Source: Rhodanobacteraceae bacterium ZG21-1 | Lineage (GTDB): Bacteria > Pseudomonadota > Gammaproteobacteria > Xanthomonadales > Rhodanobacteraceae | Reading direction: 5' to 3' | NCBI GenBank assembly: GCA_021390615.1 | Contig: JAJEJU010000024.1 | Location: forward strand, 1,550,001 to 1,614,000 | DNA length: 64,000 bases | In this document: positions 27,604-35,540 of the stretch, one piece after another | Layout: the number at the start of each line of letters is the position of its first letter | Position numbering within the stretch: position 1 is the stretch's first letter | Translations under genes and position numbers: made by a program | Notes under the pieces: generated by a model | Told to the model about the DNA's origin: nothing | The model's input: the letters and a program-made list of their open reading frames with translations, nothing else | Database searches by the model: none

Positions 27604-28464
27604 ATGAAATCGATACGTGAGTGTTGCGGGGCCTTGATACGGTCGCGGCGCGTACTCCACGGTCTGGCGGCCATGCTGATCGCCTCCATGAGTCTCGTCC
27701 CCGCCGCTGCGTCCGCTGCCGACTTGGCGCCATCCGTGCGTCCGGCTTGCTGTCGGGTGGTCGAGTTCCGCCAGTACTCCCTCAAGCCCGGTCAGCGGGA
27801 CACGCTGATACACCTCTTCGATCGCGAGTTCATCGAAACGCAGGAAGCCGACGGCATGCACATCCTCGGCCAGTTTGACGACGAGAACGATCCGGATCGT
27901 TTCGTGTGGATACGGGGATACGCCGACATGGATGCACGCAAGCATGGGCTGACGGCGTTCTATACCGGGCCAGCCTGGAAGAAGTATGGCAAGCAAGCTG
28001 CGGCAACCATGATCGACTCCGACGACGTGCTGCTGCTGCGGCCGGTCGATCCCGTTGACGGCTTCGAAGACCTCCCTTCGAATCGCCCGCCGGCCGGCGC
28101 CGACGCACCGTCGGCATACGTGGTCGCCACCATCTATCACCTGAAGGCCGACACGGCGGCTGCGTTTGCGCCGTTCTTCCGCACGGTGCTGCGCCCGGCG
28201 CTGCGGATTGCCGGTGTGGTGCCGCGTGCCAGCTTCGAAACAGAGTCAGCGCCAAACAACTATCCCGCACTGCCTATCCGGGAAGGTGAGCGCGTGTACG
28301 TGTGGTTCGCCTCGTACGAAAGTCCGGAGGCTTATGCCGAAGCGCTGGATCAGCTCGCCCGTGCGCAAAGCTGGAGCAAGGTTCAACCCGCGCTGGCGGC
28401 GTTCCTGGATGCCCCTCCCCGCGTGCTGCGCCTGAGGCCAACCGGGCGTTCGCTGTTGCACTGA
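27604..28464 (+). CDS. Secreted NIPSNAP-family protein
   Basis: 286 residues. A Sec signal peptide of about 38 residues (AAMLIASMSLVPAAASAA-DL) is followed by a ferredoxin-like NIPSNAP domain: CRVVEFRQYSLKPGQRDTLI, HILGQFDDENDPDRFVWIRG, DVLLLRPV. A second dimeric alpha-beta half (VYVWFASYESPEAYAEALDQ) completes the tandem arrangement usual for the family. ATG 27604 follows AGGA. It is likely co-transcribed with the exported ureohydrolase-like gene; a joint periplasmic role is inferred only from adjacency. Confidence 0.85.
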   Translation: MKSIRECCGALIRSRRVLHGLAAMLIASMSLVPAAASAADLAPSVRPACCRVVEFRQYSLKPGQRDTLIHLFDREFIETQEADGMHILGQFDDENDPDRFVWIRGYADMDARKHGLTAFYTGPAWKKYGKQAAATMIDSDDVLLLRPVDPVDGFEDLPSNRPPAGADAPSAYVVATIYHLKADTAAAFAPFFRTVLRPALRIAGVVPRASFETESAPNNYPALPIREGERVYVWFASYESPEAYAEALDQLARAQSWSKVQPALAAFLDAPPRVLRLRPTGRSLLH

Positions 28465-29140
28465 AAGCGGTGTTTCGTGGTGGGCTACTAGAGCGTCTTA
28501 TGGACTTCGGGATGCGTGCGCAGGCTGCTGGCGCAGCGCCCGGCGGCAGGATGCAACATGGGCGTCCGCAACGCAGTTCGTGACGCCCAGGCGCTCTGCC
28601 CGCGCCCTTCCCATCCACTTACATTCGTGTCGTTGCATGGTCCGGCAAGATTTCGATATGGCCCGCCCTTCCACCACGAACGAATGGCGCCGAGCAGCTA
28701 GCACGCTCGTGTCTTGTTCGGCCCGTGGCCGAGAGATTAGGAGTCCGGCTTATATCCGGATAAAGGCAGTGGCCAGACAAGCCACCCATGCCGGTTCGAG
28801 TCCTGCCAGGAGCACCCGTCCTAGGTGCCCGTATCAATCCTGAAAATTCTCGACGACTGCAGTCGGACTTCCTGCGGCTGCATTGATCGAAGACTCGATC
28901 GCATTCACGAGCGTCGATGGTCAGGGCTACTCGGGCGGTCAGGCGACTGACACCCACCTCGGGTCGACGTCGATCTTGCCAGGCCAACCGGCGGCTGGCC
29001 GCTGACTTGCCTTGCTGGTCAATACCGGCAAGCAGGTCGGCACCAACGCAGCAGCCGGAGAGTAACGGCGAAGTGGTCAAGCATTTCCGGAAACATGGCC
29101 AGTGGTTGCCGGCATCCGCACTCTGACTACATCGAGGCGT
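28465..29140. other. Intergenic region holding a tRNA-like relic, no protein gene
   Basis: 675 bases between two convergent genes. An antisense frame at 28619-29080 contains GAPGRTRTG. This string commonly arises when the reverse strand of a tRNA 3' half is translated, so I do not call it a protein. Only the tRNA-like element at 28719-28816 stands out. Confidence 0.5.
28719..28816 (+). pseudogene. Degenerate tRNA-like sequence (class II-like arm layout)
   Basis: The anticodon arm TCCGG-CTTATAT-CCGGA (28744-28760) is perfect, with loop triplet TAT. A long variable-type hairpin GTGGC-CAGACAA-GCCAC lies at 28769-28785. The T arm GCCGG-TTCGAGT-CCTGC (28790-28806) has a consensus loop and one stem mismatch, then CAGGAGC-A-CC. 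The D arm is poor (GCC with GGA). The putative 5' acceptor strand does not pair with the 3' strand. It is therefore probably a tRNA relic rather than a working gene. It could mark an old integration junction that replaced the 5' half. Confidence 0.4.
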
Positions 29141-29581
29141 TCAACGGTCCGCGCAGCCAGCCAAGGACACATGCGTGATGACGTCGGCCTGGTTGGTCTG
29201 GATCAGGATGTCGCACAGATATTTGATGTCCGGGCGCACCTCATAGTGCCCCACGGCGGCGTAGTGATCTTCTTGCTTGACCGGATTGCCATCCATGTAA
29301 AGCGTGTCGGTGCCGACATACTCGGTGCCGGTTTGCACAAAGACCCGCTTGGGCGGCGTCAGCTCGGTATGCAGCCACTGGTAGCTGCCGCCAAGTCCCG
29401 CCGGGTCCGGCCCATGGCCGCCCGCCGGACGCCCCAGGGTCTGGAAGGCCACCGAGATCGGCTGGCCGATCCACTGGTCGGATATCTGCTGCATATGGCT
29501 GGGAGCGCTGGCGCAGCCAGTCAGCATCGAGGCTGCGCTCAGGGCAAAAACCGCCAGGGCATTCGTCGTCGACCGATGCAT
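29141..29581 (-). CDS. Predicted lipoprotein, unknown function
   Basis: 146 residues. MHRSTTNALAVFALSAASML then TGC gives a lipobox MLTGC with lipidated Cys23. WIGQPISVAFQTLGRPAGG resembles the W-x-G...GxP opening of many small SmpA/BamE-like lipoproteins, followed by YQWLHTEL and a Tyr/Asp-rich end. ATG 29581 is chosen for the signal peptide and the AAGGA site 10 nt upstream; an in-frame upstream start would bury the signal. Confidence 0.65.
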   Translation of the reverse strand: MHRSTTNALAVFALSAASMLTGCASAPSHMQQISDQWIGQPISVAFQTLGRPAGGHGPDPAGLGGSYQWLHTELTPPKRVFVQTGTEYVGTDTLYMDGNPVKQEDHYAAVGHYEVRPDIKYLCDILIQTNQADVITHVSLAGCADR

Positions 29582-30604
29582 GGTTCGGCATCCTTTTTCC
29601 GTTGATGGGTGACGTACCGCCATCGCAATCACCAAGCCTGTATCGCCTCGGCCGGACGCGAATCACATCCTCAGTGACTTGTGCGGTCCGCGCATTTTAG
29701 ACGCGACCAGGCTGGCTGCGCATGCCAGATGGCAGGGGTGAGGCACGTAGCTGTTGGTTTCGCCCCCTGCCCCGGCATCCTCGAAGCCTTGTCGGGCAGG
29801 AAGCCTGCCTGGTACTCGAGATCGAGGCATCATCCACACTGACACGATGCCTCTGCCTGCGTCGAACGCGACGCGCGAGCGCTGAGCATCGCCGCCAACC
29901 GCGACGGAATCCCGCGAGTCTGCCGCCGTGGTCCGACAGCAGCCTGGCCCTGTTCACCCCGCAAGCATGTCGCTGGCCATCTTCATGCAGGCGCCGGATA
30001 TTTCGATCATCAACGGGGCGACCTACGCCATCTCCGGCGATCTCGGCGTCAGCCGCACCGCAGGCGCGATGGCGATCGGCGCCTGTTCCGTTGCAAGGCC
30101 GCGATGCAGCCGCTGACCGGCCAGATCGCCCGGCGTTTCGGCGAGGTGAGCATTATCTCGGCTCGACCCTGCTGTTCGTGCTGCGTTCTTCACCGCGCGG
30201 GCTGTCGGTCAGCATGCCGATGCTGGTCGTATTCCGCCCGCTGCAGGGCGCGATGTTCGACGCGATGATGCGGCTGCTGCAAACCGGGTTGTTCAACAAC
30301 TATCCCGCGGAAAGACGCCCCGCCGCGACGGCACCAGATCGATGGCGGCGTCGAGGCCTGTTCAAAGACTTCGCGACTGATGCGAAGCCGCCCAGAAGCG
30401 GATGGACCATCCGGATACATTCCGGACGGCCAAGGCGAATCCCAGGCAAACCTCATCCACGCCGCGGCCAATCCTTGGCCCAAGACCGACGAACTCGACG
30501 AGGCTGGCATGCAAGCCTCCGCTTCGATCAAGCGTGCCTATTGAATCTCATCGCGACTGCAGCCGGCGCGCCAGATCGGACTCGACGCAAGAGCATCGCG
30601 AGGC
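29582..30604. other. Low-coding stretch containing a decayed MFS gene
   Basis: About 1 kb without an intact gene. 29967-30320 (+) is a decayed DHA2 transporter. The remaining sequence has long frames in several phases but no ribosome sites or domain patterns. Confidence 0.5.
29967..30320 (+). pseudogene. Decayed DHA2 (EmrB-type) MFS transporter remnant
   Basis: From ATG 29967: LAIFMQAPDISIINGATYAI then SGDLGVSRT, which matches the first helix and loop of EmrB-type pumps, closing in a stop at 30114-30116. After a frame change QPLTGQIARRFGE appears, the loop after helix 2. After another change VFRPLQGAMFDAMMRLLQTG then LFNNYPAERR corresponds to the helix 4 region. At least two frameshifts and deletions separate the parts, and only about the first quarter of the gene is left. 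It is distinct from the intact EmrB-type gene at 21839-23425. Confidence 0.6.
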
Positions 30605-31063
30605 TTATAGATCGGCGCCGCCGAAAGCGAACCAACGCCCATCGTGGAAGGTATAGGTGTCCACGAAATGCACCTCCTTGGGATTGCCGGCCTTGTCCGT
30701 GCTGTGCATGATCGAATGCGCCGAAGCGGCGTCGCCGTGGATGAACACGATGGTTTCGAGCTGCGGCACCGGGCGCGACATGTCGGTGAGCTGCGGCACC
30801 TTGTCGATGACTTCCTTGCGCGTACGCACCTGCCCCGATCGGCTGGAAGTCTGGTAATCCGGCTCGAGCAGGCACTCGAGATAACGGGGATTGCCGCGAT
30901 ATTCCGCGGTCAGCCAGCCCTGCTCGATGCGGCGGATCGTGTCCGCATCTTTTTTCTGGTTCTGGATCGAGACGCTTGCACAGTCCGTCGAATCGGCTGC
31001 GTGCACGGTCGCGGATGCGAGGAATGCCAGGCTCAATACTGCGACGACTGCCGAGAATTTCAT
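30605..31063 (-). CDS. Secreted SnoaL/NTF2-like (DUF4440-type) protein
   Basis: 152 residues with a Sec signal peptide (MKFSAVVAVLSLAFLASATV, cleavage HA-AD). The mature part fits an NTF2-like cone fold: IRRIEQGWLTAEYRGNPRYL, then LLEPDYQTSSRSGQVRTRKE, and the terminal HFVDTYTFHDGRWFAFGG. ATG 31063 has GGGGG 8 nt upstream. Such proteins bind small molecules or act as accessory domains; no catalytic residues can be assigned. Confidence 0.75.
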   Translation of the reverse strand: MKFSAVVAVLSLAFLASATVHAADSTDCASVSIQNQKKDADTIRRIEQGWLTAEYRGNPRYLECLLEPDYQTSSRSGQVRTRKEVIDKVPQLTDMSRPVPQLETIVFIHGDAASAHSIMHSTDKAGNPKEVHFVDTYTFHDGRWFAFGGADL

Positions 31064-31202
31064 GATACGCCCCCGTACGGTTGGTGGAAGACTGCGGAGA
31101 TTGCATCGTGCCGTCTTCCCTAACGCGCGACGCGGCGGGAGGTACGCTACGGCAGAAACCTCAGGCTTACAACGCAAAGGCGGAGACGTATCGCCGGCAT
31201 GC

Positions 31203-32063
31203 CTAGCGGGCCGTGGCCACCAGCAATTCTTCGGAACGCCCGGGCCATAGACCGTCGACTCGATCAGAGAAATAACGGTCGACCAGCGTCGCGGCCGGCA
31301 CGTGGCGCACTTCGCCGAAGCCTGCCGCTCGGGCCATGTCGAGCATTTCGGGCGCGGTGAAGTAACTGAGGAACGGCGTGCCGCTGGCCCGTGCGCCTCG
31401 CTCGGCGGCCTCGCGCCCGGGAAGCTCTTCGGGAGCCGCCTGCTCCATCGGCAGAATGTAAGTCATGGCCAGCGTCGAACCTGGCGCGAGCGCAGCCACC
31501 TCGCGCAGCAAGGTCATCACGGCATCCCTCGACAGATACAGGCTGACGCCGGTGGAGGCCACCACCGCCGGGCGCTGCGCATCGAAGCCGGCATGCACCA
31601 GTTGCGGCAGCCAGGCATCGCCGCTCTCGAAGTCGACCGGCACCAGCTGCAGCCCGTCGGGAATGCCGAAACCGAGCTCGATCAGTCGCTGGCGTTTCCA
31701 GGCCTGATGCCCTGGCTGATCCACCTCGAAGATGCGCAAGCGGGAGGCGAACTCCGGCCTGCGCTGGGCGAAGGTATCCAAACCGGCGCCGAGCAGGACG
31801 TATTGATCGACGCCATGCCCGGCCTGTTCGATCATCAGGTCTTCGATAAAACGCGCACGCGCGACTGTGCCGGCGCGAAAGATGCGGGTCGCCTGCGGAT
31901 CCATGTCGGGACGCTGGCGCCAGCCTTCCGGCGGAGCTGCCAGCTTCAGGCCCAGCTCGTCTTCCAGCACATGCGGCGACGGATCGAGCTGTACATGCAG
32001 AGCCCGCCACAAGGCCGTGCGCACGGCGGTCGAGTCGGGAGCCACAGTGAAAGGATTGGGCAT
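31203..32063 (-). CDS. SAM-dependent methyltransferase (LCMT/PPM1-like, TIGR00027-type)
   Basis: 286 residues. The SAM-binding motif I reads DQYVLLGAGLDTFAQR, the hallmark of leucine-carboxyl-methyltransferase-like bacterial proteins. RIFEVDQPGHQAWKRQRL gives the acidic residue after strand 2, and STGVSLYLSRDAVMTLL the motif after strand 4. The N-terminal PFTVAPDSTAVRTALWRA is also typical. In bacteria the family includes O-methyltransferases of secondary metabolism; the substrate here is unknown. It begins 46 bases after the VOC gene stop and is likely in the same transcript. Confidence 0.88.
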   Translation of the reverse strand: MPNPFTVAPDSTAVRTALWRALHVQLDPSPHVLEDELGLKLAAPPEGWRQRPDMDPQATRIFRAGTVARARFIEDLMIEQAGHGVDQYVLLGAGLDTFAQRRPEFASRLRIFEVDQPGHQAWKRQRLIELGFGIPDGLQLVPVDFESGDAWLPQLVHAGFDAQRPAVVASTGVSLYLSRDAVMTLLREVAALAPGSTLAMTYILPMEQAAPEELPGREAAERGARASGTPFLSYFTAPEMLDMARAAGFGEVRHVPAATLVDRYFSDRVDGLWPGRSEELLVATAR

Positions 32064-32109
32064 GCTGGATGGCCTCTCGGAAAACGGGCGCCTGACGTTG
32101 GGCGTTGGA

Positions 32110-32454
32110 TCAGTCCTTGCGCGAAGCCTGCAGGCGCCAGATACGTCCGTCCGGGTCGCGCACCGTCATCTCGCGTGTTCCCCAATGCGTATCTTCGAAC
32201 GGCGTCACCACGTCCATGATCGCGTCGGACTGCAGCGCTTCGGGCTCGCTCACCTTCAGCACGAGATGGGCCTCGGTAGCCTGGTGCTCGGGGATCTCCG
32301 CGATGAACAGGTAAGGACCGATGCCGTTGCGGAGCTGGCCGGAATGATGGTCGGTCTCGAACTCGAGCTTGTAGCCCAGCGCCTGAAAGAACTTTGCAGC
32401 CTTGCCCCAATTGTGGGTGGTCAGAAATACCGCCTCGATACCCTCGGTGCTCAT
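32110..32454 (-). CDS. VOC (glyoxalase/bleomycin-resistance-like) family protein
   Basis: 114 residues from ATG 32454 (MSTEGIEAVFLTTHNWGKAA). This is a single-length VOC protein with paired beta-alpha-beta-beta-beta modules: FFQALGYKLEFETDHHSGQL, GPYLFIAEIPEHQA, and the C-terminal REMTVRDPDGRIWRLQ. The start lies one base after the stop of the upstream ribbon-helix-helix gene, so translation is coupled. The enzyme or binding function is unknown; some relatives confer antibiotic or electrophile resistance. Confidence 0.85.
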   Translation of the reverse strand: MSTEGIEAVFLTTHNWGKAAKFFQALGYKLEFETDHHSGQLRNGIGPYLFIAEIPEHQATEAHLVLKVSEPEALQSDAIMDVVTPFEDTHWGTREMTVRDPDGRIWRLQASRKD

Positions 32455-32455
32455 G

Positions 32456-32623
32456 TCAAGTCTCCGCTTCGGATGAACGCTGCTGGGCATCGAGGTAAGC
32501 GCGCAAGGCTTGCGCCACCAAGGCGGAAAGCGACAGCTCCGCCTCGATGGCGTGATGCTTGACCTGCCTGATCAGTCCGATCGGCAGGTACACATTGAAT
32601 TGCTTGACGTCCTCATCGCCCAT
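32456..32623 (-). CDS. Ribbon-helix-helix (CopG/Arc-like) small DNA-binding protein
   Basis: A 55-residue gene. [20 protein letters not shown] gives the beta strand (KQFNVYLP). Two helices follow, [20 protein letters not shown] and a short [10 protein letters not shown] tail, the standard ribbon-helix-helix layout. TGA-C-ATG joins it to the VOC gene. There is no ribosome site, and the predicted promoter lies so close that the transcript should be leaderless. It probably autoregulates the operon; an antitoxin is an alternative, but no toxin-like partner was seen. Confidence 0.75.
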   Translation of the reverse strand: MGDEDVKQFNVYLPIGLIRQVKHHAIEAELSLSALVAQALRAYLDAQQRSSEAET

Positions 32624-32626
32624 GGA

Positions 32627-32659
32627 TGCTATTTTGCTAGCATACTAATTTACTGTCAA
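32627..32659 (-). promoter_or_regulatory. Promoter and palindromic operator of the RHH-VOC-methyltransferase operon
   Basis: Read on the minus strand: TTGACA (-35, 32659-32654), a 17-nt spacer, then CAAAAT (-10, 32636-32631), 7 bases before the ATG at 32623. This implies a leaderless mRNA. The inverted repeat TGCTA-N6-TAGCA (32627-32642) covers the -10 box, where binding of the ribbon-helix-helix protein would block RNA polymerase. Confidence 0.55.
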
Positions 32660-33154
32660 GACTTCCTTCGGCCAGCCCTGCTTTGCAGTGCGAACATAAA
32701 GATTAAATTCATTATTTAACAGGAATTTATATTCTATTCTTGCTGTGAAATGAGAGCATCAAATCATCCAGCGCCCGACCTTGCGTCGGTGCATTTCGTA
32801 GCGCCACAACCATCGCGACAAATGAGCCACTGTCCCATGGGTCGCCACTCCGAAGCGCGGCCAGACCGTTTTCAGCCTGATGCACGGACATGTCCTGAGT
32901 ACGCTGTACCCCTGGCCGACTCAGCAACGACGTCATGCGCCGAGAGCTGCGTGCACCAATCGATCATCGTCCTCCGCTCACCAAGCCAGGCCCTGACGGA
33001 CCCGCGAATTGACTCTGCGTGCGCGAGCTCGGGCCGGCTGATTCAAGCAAGCCGACAATGTGTCGTCGCGCCATGTGCCGAGTGCGCTGCAACCGCTCGC
33101 CCCAATTCGCCGCATTGGCCGAGCCGGATGTCCTTACAGCGCACGATATCCGGG
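32660..33154. other. Intergenic region, nothing convincing
   Basis: About 495 bases upstream of the RHH promoter and downstream of the LysR gene. A 69-codon minus-strand frame at 32727-32936 ends FHSKNRI but has no recognisable fold or ribosome site. The AT-richer part at 32690-32750 flanks the promoter. Confidence 0.45.
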
Positions 33155-34048
33155 TTATGGGGTGCTGCCCCGAAACTGCTGCGCCACCCAGTCGATGAAC
33201 ACGCGCACGCGCGGTGAAAGCTGGTGCCGGTGCGGATACAACACATGCACCGGCAGCGGCGTGGAAGGAATGTCCGGCAAGATCTCGACCAGAGCGCCTT
33301 CGGCCAACTCGCGGATGGCCCGGTAGCGCGGAATCTGGATGATGCCGAGGCCCAGACAGGCGGCGGCCACGTTGGTCTCGGGTCCGGCCACCGACATCCT
33401 GGCCGGCAGGACGATGTTGCGGACGCCGCCCTCGACCTGGAACGCCAAGGGCGCGATCTCGCCCGTATTGGGCGACAGATGGCCGACCATTTCGTGGCCA
33501 TCGAGCTCGTCCAGCGTGCGGGGAAAACCGCGCTGACTGACATAGGCCGGGCTCGCGAACGTGCCACGCTCCAGCCGTGCGATCTGGCGCATGATCAGCG
33601 AACTGTCCTGCAGTTCGCCCGAGCGCAGAATGCAGTCGAAGCCTTCGCGGATCAGATCGATCTGCTGATGCGCCTCGCTGAAATGCAGGCGGATGTCGGG
33701 GTACATCGCCCAGAAGCGCGGCAGGCCCGGCAACAGAAAATGGCGTGCCTGGGTGCCGTGCACGTCGACCCTGACCAGCCCCGCCGGCTTGGCGCCGATA
33801 AAGGCGCCCTCCGCATCATCCAGATCGGCAACCAGGCTCAGGCAGCGCCGATAGTAGGCCTCGCCGTCCAGGGTCGGGCTCACTTGCCGGGTGGTCCGCT
33901 GCAATAGCCGCACCCCCAGTCGCGTCTCCAGTTGCTGCACGGCTTCCGTCACCGAGGAGCGCGGCAGACCGAGGTCTTCGGCGGCCTTGGTAAAGCTGCG
34001 CCGCTCAACGATGCGGATGAAGGCGCGCATGGCGTCGATACGATCCAT
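33155..34048 (-). CDS. LysR-family transcriptional regulator
   Basis: 297 residues. The N-terminal winged helix is MDRIDAMRAFIRIVERRSFT then KAAEDLGLPRSSVTEAVQQL. The effector-binding domain runs from about residue 90 (GLVRVDVHGTQARHFLLPGL) to the end. It is divergent across 113 bases from an SDR-DUF1097-SDR-SDR set, which it most likely controls together with its own gene. Effector unknown; relatives respond to aromatic or quinone-like compounds. Confidence 0.93.
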   Translation of the reverse strand: MDRIDAMRAFIRIVERRSFTKAAEDLGLPRSSVTEAVQQLETRLGVRLLQRTTRQVSPTLDGEAYYRRCLSLVADLDDAEGAFIGAKPAGLVRVDVHGTQARHFLLPGLPRFWAMYPDIRLHFSEAHQQIDLIREGFDCILRSGELQDSSLIMRQIARLERGTFASPAYVSQRGFPRTLDELDGHEMVGHLSPNTGEIAPLAFQVEGGVRNIVLPARMSVAGPETNVAAACLGLGIIQIPRYRAIRELAEGALVEILPDIPSTPLPVHVLYPHRHQLSPRVRVFIDWVAQQFRGSTP

Positions 34049-34161
34049 TGTCCGCCCTGTCGAATAGTGATGCCGGATTTAGCCAGATTATCTGCCATGC
34101 CGACATAAGTACAGTTTCCTCACTGGGCTCATCAAGACGCCCTCCCTAGAGGAACGACAAC

Positions 34162-34902
34162 ATGAAAACTGAAACTCACAAAGTAGCCATCGTTACCGGC
34201 GCATCCGGCGGAATTGGCTCGGCGGTGGCCGAACGGCTGGGCCGGGATGGCTTCACGGTCGTGGTGAACTACGTCGGCAACGCCGCGTCCGCCAAGGCGG
34301 TGGCGGCGAACATCGAAGCTGCGGGCGGCCGCGCGGTGGTTGCCGAGGCCGACATCAGCGACGCTGCTGCCGCACGCCGCCTGTTCGACAGCGCCGAAGC
34401 CGCCTTCGGCGGGGTCGACGTGCTGGTCAACAACGCCGGCATCATGAGCCTGGCCACCATCGCGGACAGCGACGACGCCCTGTTCGACCGGCAGATCGCG
34501 ATCAACCTCAAGGGCACCTTCAACACCTTGCGCGAAGCAGCGAGGCGCCTGCGCAACGGCGGCCGCATCATCAATCTTTCGTCCAGCGTGGTCGGACTGC
34601 TGCAGCCCACCTACGGCGTCTATGCCGGCACCAAGGCGGCGGTCGAGGCGATGACCTCGGTGCTCGCCAAGGAATTGCGCGGACGCAACATCACCGTCAA
34701 CGCGATCGCGCCCGGCCCCACCGCGACCAAGCTTTTCCTCGAGGGCAAGCCGCAGCAGGTCATCGACCACCTCACCAAGCTCGCGCCGCTGGAGCGCCTC
34801 GGCCAGCCAGAGGACATCGCCAGCACCATCGCCTTCCTCGCCGGTCCGGACGGCGCCTGGGTCAACGGCCAGGTACTGCGCGCCAACGGCGGAATCATCT
34901 GA
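34162..34902 (+). CDS. SDR family oxidoreductase (FabG-like), first of three
   Basis: 246-residue classical SDR. Cofactor motif TGASGGIG, NNAG at DVLVNNAGIM, catalytic Ser in INLSSSVVG, and YAGTK. The C-terminal substrate segment GPTATKLFLEGKPQQ resembles the 3-oxoacyl reductase/glucose dehydrogenase-like branch. An AGAGGAA ribosome site precedes the ATG. It is the first gene of the plus-strand operon divergent from the LysR regulator. Substrate unknown. Confidence 0.9.
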   Translation: MKTETHKVAIVTGASGGIGSAVAERLGRDGFTVVVNYVGNAASAKAVAANIEAAGGRAVVAEADISDAAAARRLFDSAEAAFGGVDVLVNNAGIMSLATIADSDDALFDRQIAINLKGTFNTLREAARRLRNGGRIINLSSSVVGLLQPTYGVYAGTKAAVEAMTSVLAKELRGRNITVNAIAPGPTATKLFLEGKPQQVIDHLTKLAPLERLGQPEDIASTIAFLAGPDGAWVNGQVLRANGGII

Positions 34903-34943
34903 GCGACAGCACCCGTCCCCAACCGTTGAGAGCGTGAACAGCC

Positions 34944-35441
34944 ATGAAATTCTTCGACGTGAAATTCAGCCTTTTGACTTTGATTGCAGCCGTCGTCGCC
35001 GCCGTTGCCGCCACGACGTCGGCCAGACTCGGATGGCCGGTCTGGGCCATGTTCGTGGGATGGGTCGCCTTCTTCACGGGCAGCCATTCCGCGAAGGGAG
35101 TGCTGGCCAGTTACCTCTGCGTCGCGCTCGGCATCAGTTTCGGAGCACTCGCAGCGATGGCGGTCAGTGCGCTCGTTCCGATGATCGACATCTTTGCGTT
35201 TGGCGTCGTGGTGTTTGTCGTAGCCATCGTCGTCGTGTCGCTGCGGGCGATGCCGTTGATCAACAACATCGCCGCCTATTTCCTGGGTTTGATCGCGTTT
35301 TTCGCCTCGCATCGACCGCCCGAGTTTATCCCGGCGCTCGAATTGGCAGCGATCGCTGGGTTGGGCATTTTCGCGGCCTGGATGGCGCATCTGGCCAGCG
35401 CGAAGGTGGCGGCGCACAGCACGCCAAAGCCCAGCGCCTGA
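34944..35441 (+). CDS. DUF1097-family inner membrane protein
   Basis: 165 residues, almost entirely hydrophobic, with about 5 transmembrane helices (SLLTLIAAVVAAVAATTSAR, WAMFVGWVAFFTGSHSAKGV, FGVVVFVVAIVVVSLRAMPL, NIAAYFLGLIAFFASHRPP). The WVAFFTGS segment and spacing match DUF1097/YcdZ-type proteins. Function unknown. It lies 41 bases after the first SDR, in the same operon. Confidence 0.8.
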   Translation: MKFFDVKFSLLTLIAAVVAAVAATTSARLGWPVWAMFVGWVAFFTGSHSAKGVLASYLCVALGISFGALAAMAVSALVPMIDIFAFGVVVFVVAIVVVSLRAMPLINNIAAYFLGLIAFFASHRPPEFIPALELAAIAGLGIFAAWMAHLASAKVAAHSTPKPSA

Positions 35442-35540
35442 GCCGACTCGGCGCACTTCCGATCGCAGCGGATATCAACCGCTCGATGGCAGACAAATCG
35501 TCCCATCCCGCTTTTTTCCCCATCTTGAGGAGTCATCGCC

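Noticed and set aside
28719..28816. Functional class II tRNA
   Set aside because: The acceptor strands do not pair, the D arm is poor, and the T stem has a mismatch.
28619..29080. Minus-strand frame with GAPGRTRTG as a protein gene
   Set aside because: This string is typical of the reverse-strand translation of tRNA 3' halves; the element is better described as tRNA-like.
32727..32936. 69-codon minus-strand frame near the RHH operon, considered as a toxin partner
   Set aside because: It lies upstream of the RHH promoter rather than in the operon, has no ribosome site and no toxin-like fold pattern.
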